A stretch of DNA of 64,000 nucleotides from an uncultured Bacilli bacterium (GCA_910587325.1 CAJUKB010000002.1:35608-99607), one strand, 5' to 3'; numbered from the stretch's first letter, positions 25,403 through 34,364 are shown. Made by a program: numbers and translations. The notes: generated from the sequence alone by a model not told the origin.

Positions 25403-26664
25403 TATCCTCTTCGTCTCCTATGCTTGTAACTTCTTGTAACAAGCCCACTTTCCATTTGTTTATAAGTTTCAATCGCAACTCCTACTACAATTAGGATTCC
25501 GGTTCCTCCAATAGTTACAGAACTCGGTAAACTTGATATATTCCCCATCAAAATTGGAAGTCCTGATAAAATCACTAAGAATAGGGAACCTACAATGGTT
25601 AACTTACTTAATGAGTTTGAAATGTATTTAGAAGTATCAGCTCCAGGTCTTACTCCTGGAATATAGCCGCCACGTTTATTTAAGTCTTTACTCATTTCTT
25701 CAGGATTCATCATCATAAATGTGTATACATATCCAAAGAATAAAATTAATAAGACATATAGTACAAATCCTGTTGGAGTTGTATATACAATATATTTATT
25801 AATAAATGCAAGTGCTGCATCGCTTTTTAGAAGTCCGGCAACCGTTGACGGAATCGTTAGGACAATCGACGCAAATATTACAGGAATAACGCCTGCACTA
25901 TTAATTTTAATCGGTAAAAATGATGATTTTGCTCCATATGCGCTTGTTGTATGATTGGCATATTGAATTGGAATTCTTCTTTCGGCAATGGTTACCCAAA
26001 TAATTCCTACAAGTACTAATAAGTAAATAACTAAGAATAAAACGAATAACCCAATACCTAATGCTAAGTTATAAGTACTTGATGCAATAAAGGCATTAAA
26101 AGCTCCACTAAATATTCCTGGCATACTTTGGATAATACCTGCCATGATAAGTAAAGATGAACCATTTCCTATTCCTTTCATGGTAATTTGATCCCCTAAC
26201 CATAGTAAGAAAGAAGTACCTGCTGTCATAACTAGGGAAGTTTTTAACATCACCATAACATCATTTGTATTTAAATAAAATATCGAAATGACATAGGCTT
26301 GCACAAAGGCAAATATAACTGCCAAATAACGATTGATTTTATTAATCTTTTGTCTTCCTACATATCCTTGTTCTTTTAATTCTTTAAAGTAAGGAATGAT
26401 ATCCATTTGCAAAAGTTGCGTAATAATAGATGCGGTTATGTAAGGACTAACTCCTAAAGCAAAGATTGAAAAACTTCTAAGTCCTCCCCCACTCATTAGG
26501 TTAAAGATTTCTAAAAAACCTAACTCTTCGTAAAGAACACTTGCCCAAGGAATGGTAATTCCTGTTCCTAAACAAAATATTCCTAAAGCAAAAAGTGTAA
26601 AGTAAATTCTTTTTCTTAAATCTTTGTTTTCACTAGCAAATAATTTTGCAATGTGACGGGTCAT
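25402..26664 (-). CDS. secY: protein translocase subunit SecY
   Basis: 420 residues with ten hydrophobic helices, the channel of the Sec translocon. Recognisable blocks: LGVSPYITASIITQLLQM (TM2), GNGSSLLIMAGI, and the cytoplasmic loop TIAERRIPIQYANHTT with the conserved Arg residues used by SecA and the ribosome. C-terminal NMMNPEEMSKDLNKRGGYIPG-type loop and a final basic tail. It follows rplO by 1 base gap in the standard spc position. Confidence 0.97.
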   Translation of the reverse strand: MTRHIAKLFASENKDLRKRIYFTLFALGIFCLGTGITIPWASVLYEELGFLEIFNLMSGGGLRSFSIFALGVSPYITASIITQLLQMDIIPYFKELKEQGYVGRQKINKINRYLAVIFAFVQAYVISIFYLNTNDVMVMLKTSLVMTAGTSFLLWLGDQITMKGIGNGSSLLIMAGIIQSMPGIFSGAFNAFIASSTYNLALGIGLFVLFLVIYLLVLVGIIWVTIAERRIPIQYANHTTSAYGAKSSFLPIKINSAGVIPVIFASIVLTIPSTVAGLLKSDAALAFINKYIVYTTPTGFVLYVLLILFFGYVYTFMMMNPEEMSKDLNKRGGYIPGVRPGADTSKYISNSLSKLTIVGSLFLVILSGLPILMGNISSLPSSVTIGGTGILIVVGVAIETYKQMESGLVTRSYKHRRRRG

Positions 26665-27108
26665 CTAAATCACCTCAGTTTTGCCACCTGCGGTTTCAAT
26701 AGCACTTACGGCTTTTGTTGAGAAACGATTTGCTTTTACAGTTATCTTTTTCTCTAATTTTCCGTTTGCAAGCACTTTAATACCGCTTAGTTGTTTTTTA
26801 ATGATTCCTCTTTCTTTTAAGATTTCAGGTGTTACAATATCACCATCATTAAAATAAGTATTTAAATCACTTAAATTGATGCAAGCGTATTTTGTTTCAA
26901 ACCTTTTATTATTGAATCCTCTTTTTGGTAATCTTCTATATAAAGGAGATTGACCTCCTTGGAACCATGCGGATACGCTAACTCCACTTCTTGACTTTTG
27001 TCCTTTTTGTCCATGCGTAGAAGTTTTTCCCATACCGGAACCTGGTCCTCGTCCAACAATTTTTTTGGCTTTCATTTCTTTAGACTTAGGTAAATTTTCT
27101 AATTTCAT
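26665..27108 (-). CDS. rplO: 50S ribosomal protein L15
   Basis: 147 residues. The glycine- and lysine-rich N-terminal region RGPGSGMGKTSTHGQKGQKSR binds 23S rRNA, and the C-terminal part contains the L15/L18e fold (IKVLANGKLEKKITVKANRFS). The open frame reaches 9 codons further upstream into rpsE, but GGAGGAG before the ATG at 27108 and MKLENLPKSK fix the start. It lies directly after rpsE: rpmD (L30), normally between them, is absent. Confidence 0.96.
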   Translation of the reverse strand: MKLENLPKSKEMKAKKIVGRGPGSGMGKTSTHGQKGQKSRSGVSVSAWFQGGQSPLYRRLPKRGFNNKRFETKYACINLSDLNTYFNDGDIVTPEILKERGIIKKQLSGIKVLANGKLEKKITVKANRFSTKAVSAIETAGGKTEVI

Positions 27109-27109
27109 A

Positions 27110-27679
27110 TTATAACTCCTCCACTTTCTTACCACGAAGAGCAGCTATTTTAGCAGGAGTTCTTTCACTTTTTAATGCTTCTAAAGTTGCTTTAGCAACA
27201 TTAATTTTTGTGTTAGAACCAAGAGACTTAGAAATAACGTCTTTAATTCCTGCAAGTTCAAGTACACTACGAGCTGCACCACCGGCGATAACTCCTGTAC
27301 CTTTTACTGCTGGTTTAATAAGTACGTTTGCTCTTCCTACTTTTCCTGTTGCTTCATGAGGAATTGTTCTTCCATCCATAATTGCTACTTTTGTAACATT
27401 TTTATTGGCCATCATGCTTGCTTTCGCGATTGCAGCAGGAACTTCGTTTGCTTTTCCTGTTCCAATTCCAACTAAACCTTTTCTATTTCCCACAACAACT
27501 GTTGCTGAAAATCTAAAATGTCTACCACCTTTGGTAACTTTCGTTACACGTCCAATAGAGATTACTTTTTCTTCTAGTAATTTTTTTCTGTCTTTGTTTT
27601 CTCTAGAAAAACGTTTTTCCCCAGTTTTAGTAGTATTTTTTGCAGTATCTTTTGTAATATTAGTGTTCTCTTTTTCCAT
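27110..27679 (-). CDS. rpsE: 30S ribosomal protein S5
   Basis: 189 residues. S5 double-stranded RNA-binding segment (EEKVISIGRVTKVTKGGRHFRF) and the C-terminal domain with GVIAGGAARSVLELAGIKDV. It contributes to the mRNA entry channel and translational fidelity. The N-terminus carries about 20 charged, low-complexity residues (KENTNITKDTAKNTTKTG), somewhat longer than average. It stops 1 base before the rplO start. Confidence 0.97.
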   Translation of the reverse strand: MEKENTNITKDTAKNTTKTGEKRFSRENKDRKKLLEEKVISIGRVTKVTKGGRHFRFSATVVVGNRKGLVGIGTGKANEVPAAIAKASMMANKNVTKVAIMDGRTIPHEATGKVGRANVLIKPAVKGTGVIAGGAARSVLELAGIKDVISKSLGSNTKINVAKATLEALKSERTPAKIAALRGKKVEEL

Positions 27680-27689
27680 GATGACCTCC

Positions 27690-28046
27690 TTAGAATTCTA
27701 GTCCGTTTTCACGAGCAGCTTCTGCTAAAGCTTTTACGCGACCATGATATAGGTTTCCGCCTCTATCAAATACGACTTTCTTTATTTTTGCTTTTGTACA
27801 TTTTAGAGCGATATCTTTTCCTACCGCTTCGGCAGCCTCTATATTTCCACCATTTTTAATTTTTAGAGCAATAGAGGAAGAAGAAGCTAAAGTACTACCT
27901 GTTGTATCATCTATAACTTGTACATAGATGCCACTATTTGACCTAAATACATTTAATCTTGGTTGTTCAGGAGTTCCACTTAAATTTTTTCTTATACGGG
28001 CATGTCTTCTTTTACGAACATCATTTTTTGATTCTTTCTTTATCAT
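27690..28046 (-). CDS. rplR: 50S ribosomal protein L18
   Basis: 118 residues: basic N-terminus RKRRHARIRKNLSGTPEQPRL, then FRSNSGIYVQVIDD and VVFDRGGNLYHGRVKALAEAARENGLEF. Binds 5S rRNA in the central protuberance. Spacing of 10 bases to rpsE, in standard order. Confidence 0.98.
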   Translation of the reverse strand: MIKKESKNDVRKRRHARIRKNLSGTPEQPRLNVFRSNSGIYVQVIDDTTGSTLASSSSIALKIKNGGNIEAAEAVGKDIALKCTKAKIKKVVFDRGGNLYHGRVKALAEAARENGLEF

Positions 28047-28058
28047 ACTATACCTCCA

Positions 28059-28595
28059 TTAAGCCGCTTTCTTACCTTCTTTACGACGTACATATTCGCC
28101 TTTGTAACGTATACCTTTACCTTTATAAGGCTCTGGCTCACGTATCTTACGAACATTCGCCGCAAATTCAGTTACTTTTTGTTTGTCTATACCACTTAAC
28201 GTAATTTCCGTGTTACTTACAAGTTCTGCTTTAATTCCATCTGGAATAATTACTTCCACAGGATGTGAGTAACCTGCACTTACTACAATTTTATTTCCTT
28301 GTACGTTGAATCTGTATCCTACACCAACAGCTTCTAAACCTTTAGAAAATCCTTCACTAACTCCGATTAGCATATTATTAATTAGAGAATTTGTTGTTCC
28401 TTGCATTACGTTTGCACGAGTGCTTCCATCTACTACTTTTGTTGTAAGGATAGTATCGTTTACTTCCACACTAACTAAGTTAGAAGTATTAAGCGATAAC
28501 TCTCCTTTAGGACCTTTCACTGAAACTTTTCCACTTTCAATATTTACTGTAACACCAGTAGGTATTACTAGTTCTCTATTTCCAATTCTACTCAT
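28059..28595 (-). CDS. rplF: 50S ribosomal protein L6
   Basis: 178 residues: MSRIGNRELVIPTGV start, VKGPKGELS, and the C-terminal KQKVTEFAANVRKIREPEPYKGKGIRY loop that contacts rRNA near the factor-binding site. The frame is open six codons further upstream into rpsH; AAGGAA eight bases before ATG 28595 and the family start MSRIG decide. Confidence 0.98.
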   Translation of the reverse strand: MSRIGNRELVIPTGVTVNIESGKVSVKGPKGELSLNTSNLVSVEVNDTILTTKVVDGSTRANVMQGTTNSLINNMLIGVSEGFSKGLEAVGVGYRFNVQGNKIVVSAGYSHPVEVIIPDGIKAELVSNTEITLSGIDKQKVTEFAANVRKIREPEPYKGKGIRYKGEYVRRKEGKKAA

Positions 28596-28606
28596 AGGTT
28601 CTTTCC

Positions 28607-29002
28607 TTACCAAATATAGGCAAGTACTTCACCTCCAAGTCTTTCATTTCTTGCTTCTTTGTCTGTCATAAGTCCTTTACTAGTTGAGATGATTGCAATA
28701 CCAAGTCCATTTAATACACGAGGAATTTCATCGGCTCCAGCATAAACACGAAGTCCGGATTTACTAATTCTTTTAAGTCCAGTAATAACTCTTTCTTTCT
28801 TTTCTCCGTATTTCAAAGTTAAAGTCAATTTATCTCCCTTAACGTTTTTTTCATAAGTATATTCTGCAATATAACCTTCATTTTTTAGGATTTCAGCAAT
28901 TCCTAAAGTCATTTTTGTCCCAATACACTCAACTGTTTCATATTTTAATTGATTTGCATTACGTATTCTCGTAAGCATATCTGCTATTTTATCTTGTACC
29001 AT
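28607..29002 (-). CDS. rpsH: 30S ribosomal protein S8
   Basis: 131 residues: DKIADMLTRIRNANQLK start, RVITGLKRISKSGLRVYAG, and the C-terminal TSKGLMTDKEARNERLGGEVLAYIW. S8 nucleates the central 30S domain and represses spc translation in E. coli; such control is not visible here. Standard length and position. Confidence 0.98.
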   Translation of the reverse strand: MVQDKIADMLTRIRNANQLKYETVECIGTKMTLGIAEILKNEGYIAEYTYEKNVKGDKLTLTLKYGEKKERVITGLKRISKSGLRVYAGADEIPRVLNGLGIAIISTSKGLMTDKEARNERLGGEVLAYIW

Positions 29003-29018
29003 TTAAAATTCCTCCTTT

Positions 29019-29204
29019 CTACCAACTTGACTTCTTAACGCCAGGTATTTGGCCCTTATTTGCTAATTCTCTAAAACAGATACGACATAATTTGTATTTA
29101 CGAAGTACACCATGAGGACGTCCACATCTTTCACAACGTGTATAGGCACGAACTTTAAATTTTGGTGTTCTTTGTTGTTTCACTTTTAAACTTGTTTTTG
29201 CCAT
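29019..29204 (-). CDS. rpsZ: 30S ribosomal protein S14, zinc-binding short form
   Basis: 61 residues, type Z of S14 with the zinc-binding pairs CERCGRPHG and CRICFRE. This short C+ form is typical of Gram-positive bacteria. It lies between rplE and rpsH with 12-16 base gaps. Confidence 0.97.
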   Translation of the reverse strand: MAKTSLKVKQQRTPKFKVRAYTRCERCGRPHGVLRKYKLCRICFRELANKGQIPGVKKSSW

Positions 29205-29216
29205 TTTAAATCCTCC

Positions 29217-29756
29217 TTAATTTCTAAAAGGCATTCCGAATGCTTTTAGTAAACTTTCGGCTTCCTTATTTGTATTTGCTGTTGTTACGAATACAATATC
29301 CATTCCTCTAATTTTTAAAACGTTATCGTATTCAATTTCAGGAAATATTAATTGTTCTTTAATGCCTAGTGTATAGTTTCCATGTCCATCAAATGCATGA
29401 TTTGATACTCCACGAAAGTCTCTCACACGAGGAAGAGCGACTTTGATTAGTTTTTCCATAAAGTCATACATATTTTCATTACGTAACGTAACTTTTGCAC
29501 CAATCGTTTGTCCTTCTCTCAATTTAAATCCGGCGATTGATTTACGTGCTTTTGTTACTACAGGCTTTTGTCCTGTAATGGTTTTTAAATCTTCTACAGC
29601 AGCATCGATGAATTTATCTTCACGTGCGCCTTCTCCAACACCCATGTTAATTACAATTTTTTCTAATTTTGGAACTTGCATAATAGTTTTGTAGTTGTAT
29701 TCTTTCATTAGGGAAGGAATGATTTCTTTGTTATATAATTCTTTTAAAGTACTCAT
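29217..29756 (-). CDS. rplE: 50S ribosomal protein L5
   Basis: 179 residues: KIVINMGVGEGAREDKFIDAA, KPVVTKARKSIAGFKLREG, LPRVRDFRGVSNHAFDGHGNY and GMDIVFVTTA. Binds 5S rRNA and contacts P-site tRNA. Typical length, between rplX and rpsZ. Confidence 0.98.
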   Translation of the reverse strand: MSTLKELYNKEIIPSLMKEYNYKTIMQVPKLEKIVINMGVGEGAREDKFIDAAVEDLKTITGQKPVVTKARKSIAGFKLREGQTIGAKVTLRNENMYDFMEKLIKVALPRVRDFRGVSNHAFDGHGNYTLGIKEQLIFPEIEYDNVLKIRGMDIVFVTTANTNKEAESLLKAFGMPFRN

Positions 29757-29758
29757 AT

Positions 29759-30052
29759 CTATTCACCTACTTGTTCTTTCTTTACTTCTTTTTTAGGTTT
29801 GTCTTCCTTTTTAGAAGTTTTTTTTGTCGCTTTTTCATCGTTTAGTTTTACATTTGATACGTGAATTGGGCTAGCCATTTCAATAATGCCACCTTTATCA
29901 TTGTTATTTGTAGGTTTTTGATGTTTTTTTACGATATTGATACCATCTACAATGACTTTATCAATATTTTTTAAAGTTTTAATAACCGTTCCAGTTTTAC
30001 CTTTGTCTTTTCCTGCTATTACTTTTACATTATCTCCAACTTTTATTTTCAT
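29759..30052 (-). CDS. rplX: 50S ribosomal protein L24
   Basis: 97 residues: KOW-containing start KIKVGDNVKVIAGKDKGKTG, NIVKKHQKP and GGIIEMASPIHVSNV. An assembly initiator of the 50S subunit. The last 25 residues are a Lys/Glu-rich tail (KATKKTSKKEDKPKKEVKK). It stops 2 bases before rplE. Confidence 0.97.
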   Translation of the reverse strand: MKIKVGDNVKVIAGKDKGKTGTVIKTLKNIDKVIVDGINIVKKHQKPTNNNDKGGIIEMASPIHVSNVKLNDEKATKKTSKKEDKPKKEVKKEQVGE

Positions 30053-30061
30053 CTTAACCTC

Positions 30062-30430
30062 CTATAAAACCTCAGGTGCTAGTGAAACAATTTTCGCAAA
30101 ATCTTTTTCTCTTAATTCTCTAGCAACAGGTCCTAATACTCTTGTACCAACTGGTGTTTTATCGTCTTTAATGATTACACATGCGTTGTCATCAAATTTA
30201 ATGAAAGAACCATCTTTTCTTTTTACACCTTGTACACTTCTAACAATGACTGCTTTTACGACTTTTCCTTTTTTTAGGTTTGAGTTTGGAATTGCTTTTT
30301 TAACAGTTCCAACAACTACATCCCCAATGTTTCCAAATTTTCTTGTAGAACCACCTAGTACACGAATTACAAGTAATTCTCTTGCACCAGTATTGTCTGC
30401 AACTTTTAATCTTGATTCTTGTTGTACCAT
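30062..30430 (-). CDS. rplN: 50S ribosomal protein L14
   Basis: 122 residues: MVQQESRLKVADNTGARELL, GDVVVGTVKKAIPN, VIVRSVQGVKRKDGS and GTRVLGPVARELREKDFAKI. It forms part of an inter-subunit bridge. Exact family length. Confidence 0.98.
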   Translation of the reverse strand: MVQQESRLKVADNTGARELLVIRVLGGSTRKFGNIGDVVVGTVKKAIPNSNLKKGKVVKAVIVRSVQGVKRKDGSFIKFDDNACVIIKDDKTPVGTRVLGPVARELREKDFAKIVSLAPEVL

Positions 30431-30439
30431 AGTAACCTC

Positions 30440-30694
30440 CTACAGAATTACAGCTTCGATTAGAATTTCTACAAGTTCATATCTTTTGGTTTTTGATAGT
30501 GGTCTCGTACTTCTAATTCTTACTGTATCTCCAGCTTTTGCTTTGTTTTCTTCATCATGGGCTGTATATTTTTTACTTGATTTTACTCTTTTTCCATATA
30601 ATGGATGACTTTTGTAAGTTTCAACTAGCACAGTAATTGTTTTGTTGTTTTTAGCACTTACTACTTTTCCAACGAATTCTTGTCTTTTTTCCAT
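30440..30694 (-). CDS. rpsQ: 30S ribosomal protein S17
   Basis: 84 residues: RQEFVGKVVSAKNNKTITVLV, KKYTAHDEENKAKAGDTVRI and ETRPLSKTKR-like STRPLSKTKRYELVEI. OB-fold 16S rRNA binder. Its ATG overlaps the rpmC stop (TAATG), implying coupled translation. Confidence 0.97.
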   Translation of the reverse strand: MEKRQEFVGKVVSAKNNKTITVLVETYKSHPLYGKRVKSSKKYTAHDEENKAKAGDTVRIRSTRPLSKTKRYELVEILIEAVIL

Positions 30695-30900
30695 TATTCA
30701 TTCCCTCCTGTGCTTTGTTCTCTTTCTTTTAAGACGGTTAGCATTCTTGCTACGTCTTTTTTCATTTCCTTTAGCTTTGATGTTTTATCAAGTGAGCCAG
30801 TTGCATTTTTAATACGTAAGTTTAATAATTCTTTTTTAGATTCTTTTACTTTTTCTAAAATTTCTTCATCTTTTAATTTTCTTATTTCGCTAACTTTCAC
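30694..30900 (-). CDS. rpmC: 50S ribosomal protein L29
   Basis: 68 residues, two helices: MKVSEIRKLKDEEILEKV, ELLNLRIKNATGSLD and MKKDVARMLTVLKERE. Located at the tunnel exit and contacted by SRP and trigger factor. Two in-frame GTG codons are possible; the second (30900) has AAGGTG six bases upstream and gives the usual length, so it is chosen. It overlaps the rplP end by 11 bases. Confidence 0.93.
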   Translation of the reverse strand: MKVSEIRKLKDEEILEKVKESKKELLNLRIKNATGSLDKTSKLKEMKKDVARMLTVLKEREQSTGGNE

Positions 30901-31315
30901 TTGAAACACCTTCTCTCATAACGAATTTAGTTTTCACAGCAAGTTTATGAGAAGCAAGTCTTAATGCTTCACGAGCAACTTCTTCCGATACTCCGCTGAT
31001 TTCAAACATAATTTTTCCTTCTTTAACTACTGCTACCCATTCATCTACGTTTCCTTTACCTTTACCTTGACGAGTTTCTAGTGGTTTTTTCGTACGAGGC
31101 ATATGTGGAAATATATTAATATATACTTTTCCACCACGTTTCATGTAACGTGTCATAGCAATACGAGCAGCTTCGATTTGACGAGCAGAAATCCAATTTC
31201 CTTCTTTGGCCATTAGTCCATAATCTCCAAAATGAAGTTCCGTATTTCCTTTTGCGTGTCCATCATAAGTCCATCTATGCGTTTTTCTAAATTTAGTTCT
31301 TTTTGGCATCAACAT
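30890..31315 (-). CDS. rplP: 50S ribosomal protein L16
   Basis: 141 residues: MLMPKRTKFRKTHR start, LMAKEGNWISARQIEAARIA, GKVYINIFPHMPRTKKPLE and GKGNVDEWVAVVKEGKIMFE. L16 contacts A-site tRNA. The frame is open 15 codons upstream; AAGGAG about ten bases before ATG 31315 and the family start decide. It overlaps the end of rpsC by 23 bases. Confidence 0.96.
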   Translation of the reverse strand: MLMPKRTKFRKTHRWTYDGHAKGNTELHFGDYGLMAKEGNWISARQIEAARIAMTRYMKRGGKVYINIFPHMPRTKKPLETRQGKGKGNVDEWVAVVKEGKIMFEISGVSEEVAREALRLASHKLAVKTKFVMREGVSSES

Positions 31316-31973
31316 TTTGAACACTCTCCTTTTTTGTCCTGCTGCTAGGAAGAATTTCACCTTTGTAGATCCAAACTTTTACACCAATTTTTCCATAAGT
31401 TGTATCTGCTTCACTATGTGCATAATCAATATCAGCTCTAAGTGTATGAAGTGGAACAGTTCCTTCTGTATATCCTTCGGTTCTTGCCATTTCAGCTCCG
31501 GCAAGTCTTCCTGATACAGAAGTTTTGATTCCTTTTGCTCCTGCTTTCATTGTATTACGTAGCGCCCTTTTTTGTGCACTTCTAAATGGAGCACGATTGG
31601 CGATTTGGCTTGCTATATTGTCTGCAACTAACTTTGCAACTAAATCTGGATTTTTTACTTCTACGATTGAGATGTATACTTCTTCTCCAACGTATTTTGA
31701 TAAAGCCTTTCTTAACTTTTCAATATCTTCTCCACCACGACCAATAATAACGCCTGGTTTTGCAGTATTGATGGTTACTTCGCATTTATCCTTTTTTCTT
31801 TCAATAATGACTGAGGCAACAGCGGCATCTTTTAAATTCTTTGCAATGTATTCACGAATTTTGATATCTTTATTTAAAGTATCACCAAAATCACGTTTTT
31901 TTGCATACCACTTAGAATCCCAAGTTTTATTGACTCCAAGTCTATATCCTATTGGATTTACCTTTTGTCCCAT
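31293..31973 (-). CDS. rpsC: 30S ribosomal protein S3
   Basis: 226 residues: MGQKVNPIGYRLGVNKTWDS, a KH type 2 domain with VIIGRGGEDIEKLRKAL, and the C-terminal domain GAEMARTEGYTEGTVPLHT followed by GKIGVKVWIYKGE. It forms the mRNA entry tunnel with S4 and S5. The ATG follows the rplV stop directly. Confidence 0.98.
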   Translation of the reverse strand: MGQKVNPIGYRLGVNKTWDSKWYAKKRDFGDTLNKDIKIREYIAKNLKDAAVASVIIERKKDKCEVTINTAKPGVIIGRGGEDIEKLRKALSKYVGEEVYISIVEVKNPDLVAKLVADNIASQIANRAPFRSAQKRALRNTMKAGAKGIKTSVSGRLAGAEMARTEGYTEGTVPLHTLRADIDYAHSEADTTYGKIGVKVWIYKGEILPSSRTKKESVQNVDAKKN

Positions 31974-32318
31974 TTAACTCGCCACCTTCCCATCACTTAC
32001 TTTAACAGTAATATGACTTGTTCTTTTGTCTCTTCTATCGACATTTCCACGACTTGCAAATTTAATTCTTTTGTATACAGGTCCTGGATTGATATAGCAT
32101 TCACTTACGAATAAATCTGTTTCGCTTGCTCCCTCATTATTTACAGCATTTGCAATTGCACTTTTTAATACTTTCATAATAAGGCGACTTGCTTTTGTAT
32201 TGGTTGTTTCTAAAATACCTTCTGCCGTAGCTACATCTTTTCCTCTTATAAGGTCAAGAGTCATTCTTGCTTTTCTTGGTGCAATCATTGCACTTTTATG
32301 TATTGCATAACTTTCCAT
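31974..32318 (-). CDS. rplV: 50S ribosomal protein L22
   Basis: 114 residues: SAMIAPRKARMTLDLIRGKD, KVLKSAIANAVNN, and the beta-hairpin segment KRIKFASRGNVDRRDKRTSH that lines the exit tunnel (macrolide-related region). Typical length and position. Confidence 0.98.
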   Translation of the reverse strand: MESYAIHKSAMIAPRKARMTLDLIRGKDVATAEGILETTNTKASRLIMKVLKSAIANAVNNEGASETDLFVSECYINPGPVYKRIKFASRGNVDRRDKRTSHITVKVSDGKVAS

Positions 32319-32330
32319 TTCCAGAGCCTC

Positions 32331-32594
32331 CTACTTTTGTCCTGCGTGTCCGCCAAATTTACGAGTCCCGGCGAACTCTCCTAATTTGTGTCCAACCATT
32401 TCTTCTGTTACATAAACAGGAATAAATTCTTTCCCATTATGTACTGCAAATGTATGTCCTACAAAATCAGGGAATATCGTTGAACGACGAGAATATGTTT
32501 TAATTACTTCTTTTTTATTTACCTTATTTAATTCTTGTACTTTTTTTAGTAGTCTATCAAATACATAAGGTCCTTTTTTTAAACTTCTTGCCAT
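32331..32594 (-). CDS. rpsS: 30S ribosomal protein S19
   Basis: 87 residues: ARSLKKGPYVFDRLLKKV, IKTYSRRSTIFPDFVGHTF, AVHNGKEFIPVYVTEEMVGH and KLGEFAGTRKFGGHAGQK. Located in the 30S head. Standard family protein. Confidence 0.98.
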   Translation of the reverse strand: MARSLKKGPYVFDRLLKKVQELNKVNKKEVIKTYSRRSTIFPDFVGHTFAVHNGKEFIPVYVTEEMVGHKLGEFAGTRKFGGHAGQK

Positions 32595-32603
32595 AACAAC
32601 CTC

Positions 32604-33434
32604 CTACTTTTTCTTTCTACTAACAATAAGTTTGTTAGAAGCTTTCTTATTTTTTCTTGTTTTATATCCAAGAGCAGGTTTACCCCAAGGAGTAACTGGT
32701 GTTTTACGTCCAATAGGAGCACGTCCTTCTCCACCACCATGAGGGTGGTCATTAGGGTTCATAACAGAACCACGGTTGGTAGGTTTGATTCCCATGTGAC
32801 GAGTTCTACCTGCTTTTCCAATGTTTACAAGTTCATAGTCTTCGTTTCCTACTACACCAATTGTAGCTACACAAGTCCCTAGAATTTTTCTTGTTTCACC
32901 TGATTGAAGTCTTACCAAAACATATTTTCCTTCACGACCAAGGATTTGAGCAGAAGCTCCAGCACTACGACATAATTCTGCGCCTTTTCCCGGCTTTAAT
33001 TCTATACAATGAATGACTGTACCTACTGGAATATTTTCAAGTGGAAGTGCATTTCCGACTTTGATATCCGCATTTACTCCACTTTCAATAATAGTTCCAA
33101 CTGTTAAATCTTTTGGAGCAATGATGTATCTTTTTTCGCCATCTTTATAATGAATCAAAGCAATGTTTGCACTACGATTTGGATCGTATTCAATTGTTGC
33201 AACACGTCCTGGAACACCAACTTTATTTCTTTTAAAATCAATTATACGATATCTTTGTTTTGCTCCTCCGCCAATATGACGAACTGTTAATTTACCTTGG
33301 TTATTTCTTCCACCGGTTTTTGTCTTTTTGGTAGTTAGAGATTTTAGAGGTTTGCTTGCGGTTAACTCATCGTTTGCAAGTGTTGACATTCCCCTACGGC
33401 CATTCGTCGTTGGTTTATATTTCTTAATTGCCAT
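32604..33434 (-). CDS. rplB: 50S ribosomal protein L2
   Basis: 276 residues: KKYKPTTNGRRGMSTLAND, NNQGKLTVRHIGGGAKQRYR, GAELCRSAGASAQILGREG, and the C-terminal MNPNDHPHGGGEGRAPIGRK with the conserved His important for peptidyl transfer. Complete and normal. Confidence 0.98.
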   Translation of the reverse strand: MAIKKYKPTTNGRRGMSTLANDELTASKPLKSLTTKKTKTGGRNNQGKLTVRHIGGGAKQRYRIIDFKRNKVGVPGRVATIEYDPNRSANIALIHYKDGEKRYIIAPKDLTVGTIIESGVNADIKVGNALPLENIPVGTVIHCIELKPGKGAELCRSAGASAQILGREGKYVLVRLQSGETRKILGTCVATIGVVGNEDYELVNIGKAGRTRHMGIKPTNRGSVMNPNDHPHGGGEGRAPIGRKTPVTPWGKPALGYKTRKNKKASNKLIVSRKKK

Positions 33435-33446
33435 AACAATACCTCC

Positions 33447-33719
33447 TTACATCTCAATCGTTTCGCCGTCTTTAAGACTTACGATTGCTTTCTTATAAAC
33501 TTTAGTTTTTCCAGTATATTTTCCTACTCTTCTGTCTTTTGGTTTTGTAACTAATGTATTAATTTTTTCTACATGTACACCAAATTGAGCTTCAATAGTT
33601 TTTTTGATTTGTGTTTTGGTTGCTCTTTTGTCTACTTTGAATGTATAAACACCTACTTGAGCGTTCATAGCACTTTTTTCAGTAACTACTGGAGCAATAA
33701 TAATATCGGGGTTAGTCAT
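33447..33719 (-). CDS. rplW: 50S ribosomal protein L23
   Basis: 90 residues: DIIIAPVVTEKSAMNA, YTFKVDKRATKTQIKKTIE and FGVHVEKINTLVTKPKDRR. It is the tunnel-exit docking site for trigger factor and SRP. Its ATG overlaps the rplD end (ATGACTAA), suggesting coupled translation. Confidence 0.98.
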   Translation of the reverse strand: MTNPDIIIAPVVTEKSAMNAQVGVYTFKVDKRATKTQIKKTIEAQFGVHVEKINTLVTKPKDRRVGKYTGKTKVYKKAIVSLKDGETIEM

Positions 33720-34341
33720 TTTTTAATACCTCCTCCATGTAATTAACTGCTGCTTCATCACAAACAAGGTAGTCTGCATTTACTAAGTCTAAGCAATTAA
33801 TTTCATCTGCAAGTATCGCATAAGCATAACCTAAGTTTCTTGATGCCATATATAGATTCGGATTATCTTCTTTGGTTACAAATAATACTTTACCTGCTAA
33901 ATTTAATGTATCAAGTATCGTTTTTACTTCTTTTGTTTTTAAAGTATCAAGTTTAATGTCATCAATCACGATTAACTCTTTACTTGTGTATTTATAAGTT
34001 AGAGCACTCTTAAGAGCAAGTGTTCTTTCTTTTTTATTAATTTTAAATGTGTAATCACGTGGAGTAACTCCTAGTGCTACACCTCCACCACGCCATACAG
34101 GAGAGCGATTAGATCCAGCTCTTGCACGACCTGTTCCTTTTTGTTTCCATGGTTTTCTTCCTCCACCAGAAACTTCACTTCTTGTTTTCGTTTTTGCAGT
34201 TCCTTGACGAGTCGCATCAAGTTGCAAACGAATCATTTTCTTTAAACAATCATCATTAGTTTCAATTTTCCATATAGAATCACTTATTGTGATGTCTTTA
34301 AGTTTTTCACCTTTAAGGTTTTTAAGTTCAACTTTTGCCAT
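33712..34341 (-). CDS. rplD: 50S ribosomal protein L4
   Basis: 209 residues: DATRQGTAKTKTRSEVSGGG, RKPWKQKGTGRARAGSNRSP (tunnel loop), PRDYTFKINKKERTLALKSA and VLFVTKEDNPNLYMASRNL. In E. coli L4 also represses its own operon; a leader upstream of rpsJ could serve this here, but that is inference. Normal length. Confidence 0.97.
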   Translation of the reverse strand: MAKVELKNLKGEKLKDITISDSIWKIETNDDCLKKMIRLQLDATRQGTAKTKTRSEVSGGGRKPWKQKGTGRARAGSNRSPVWRGGGVALGVTPRDYTFKINKKERTLALKSALTYKYTSKELIVIDDIKLDTLKTKEVKTILDTLNLAGKVLFVTKEDNPNLYMASRNLGYAYAILADEINCLDLVNADYLVCDEAAVNYMEEVLKND

Positions 34342-34364
34342 TCTTTATCCCTCCAATAAGTGTC

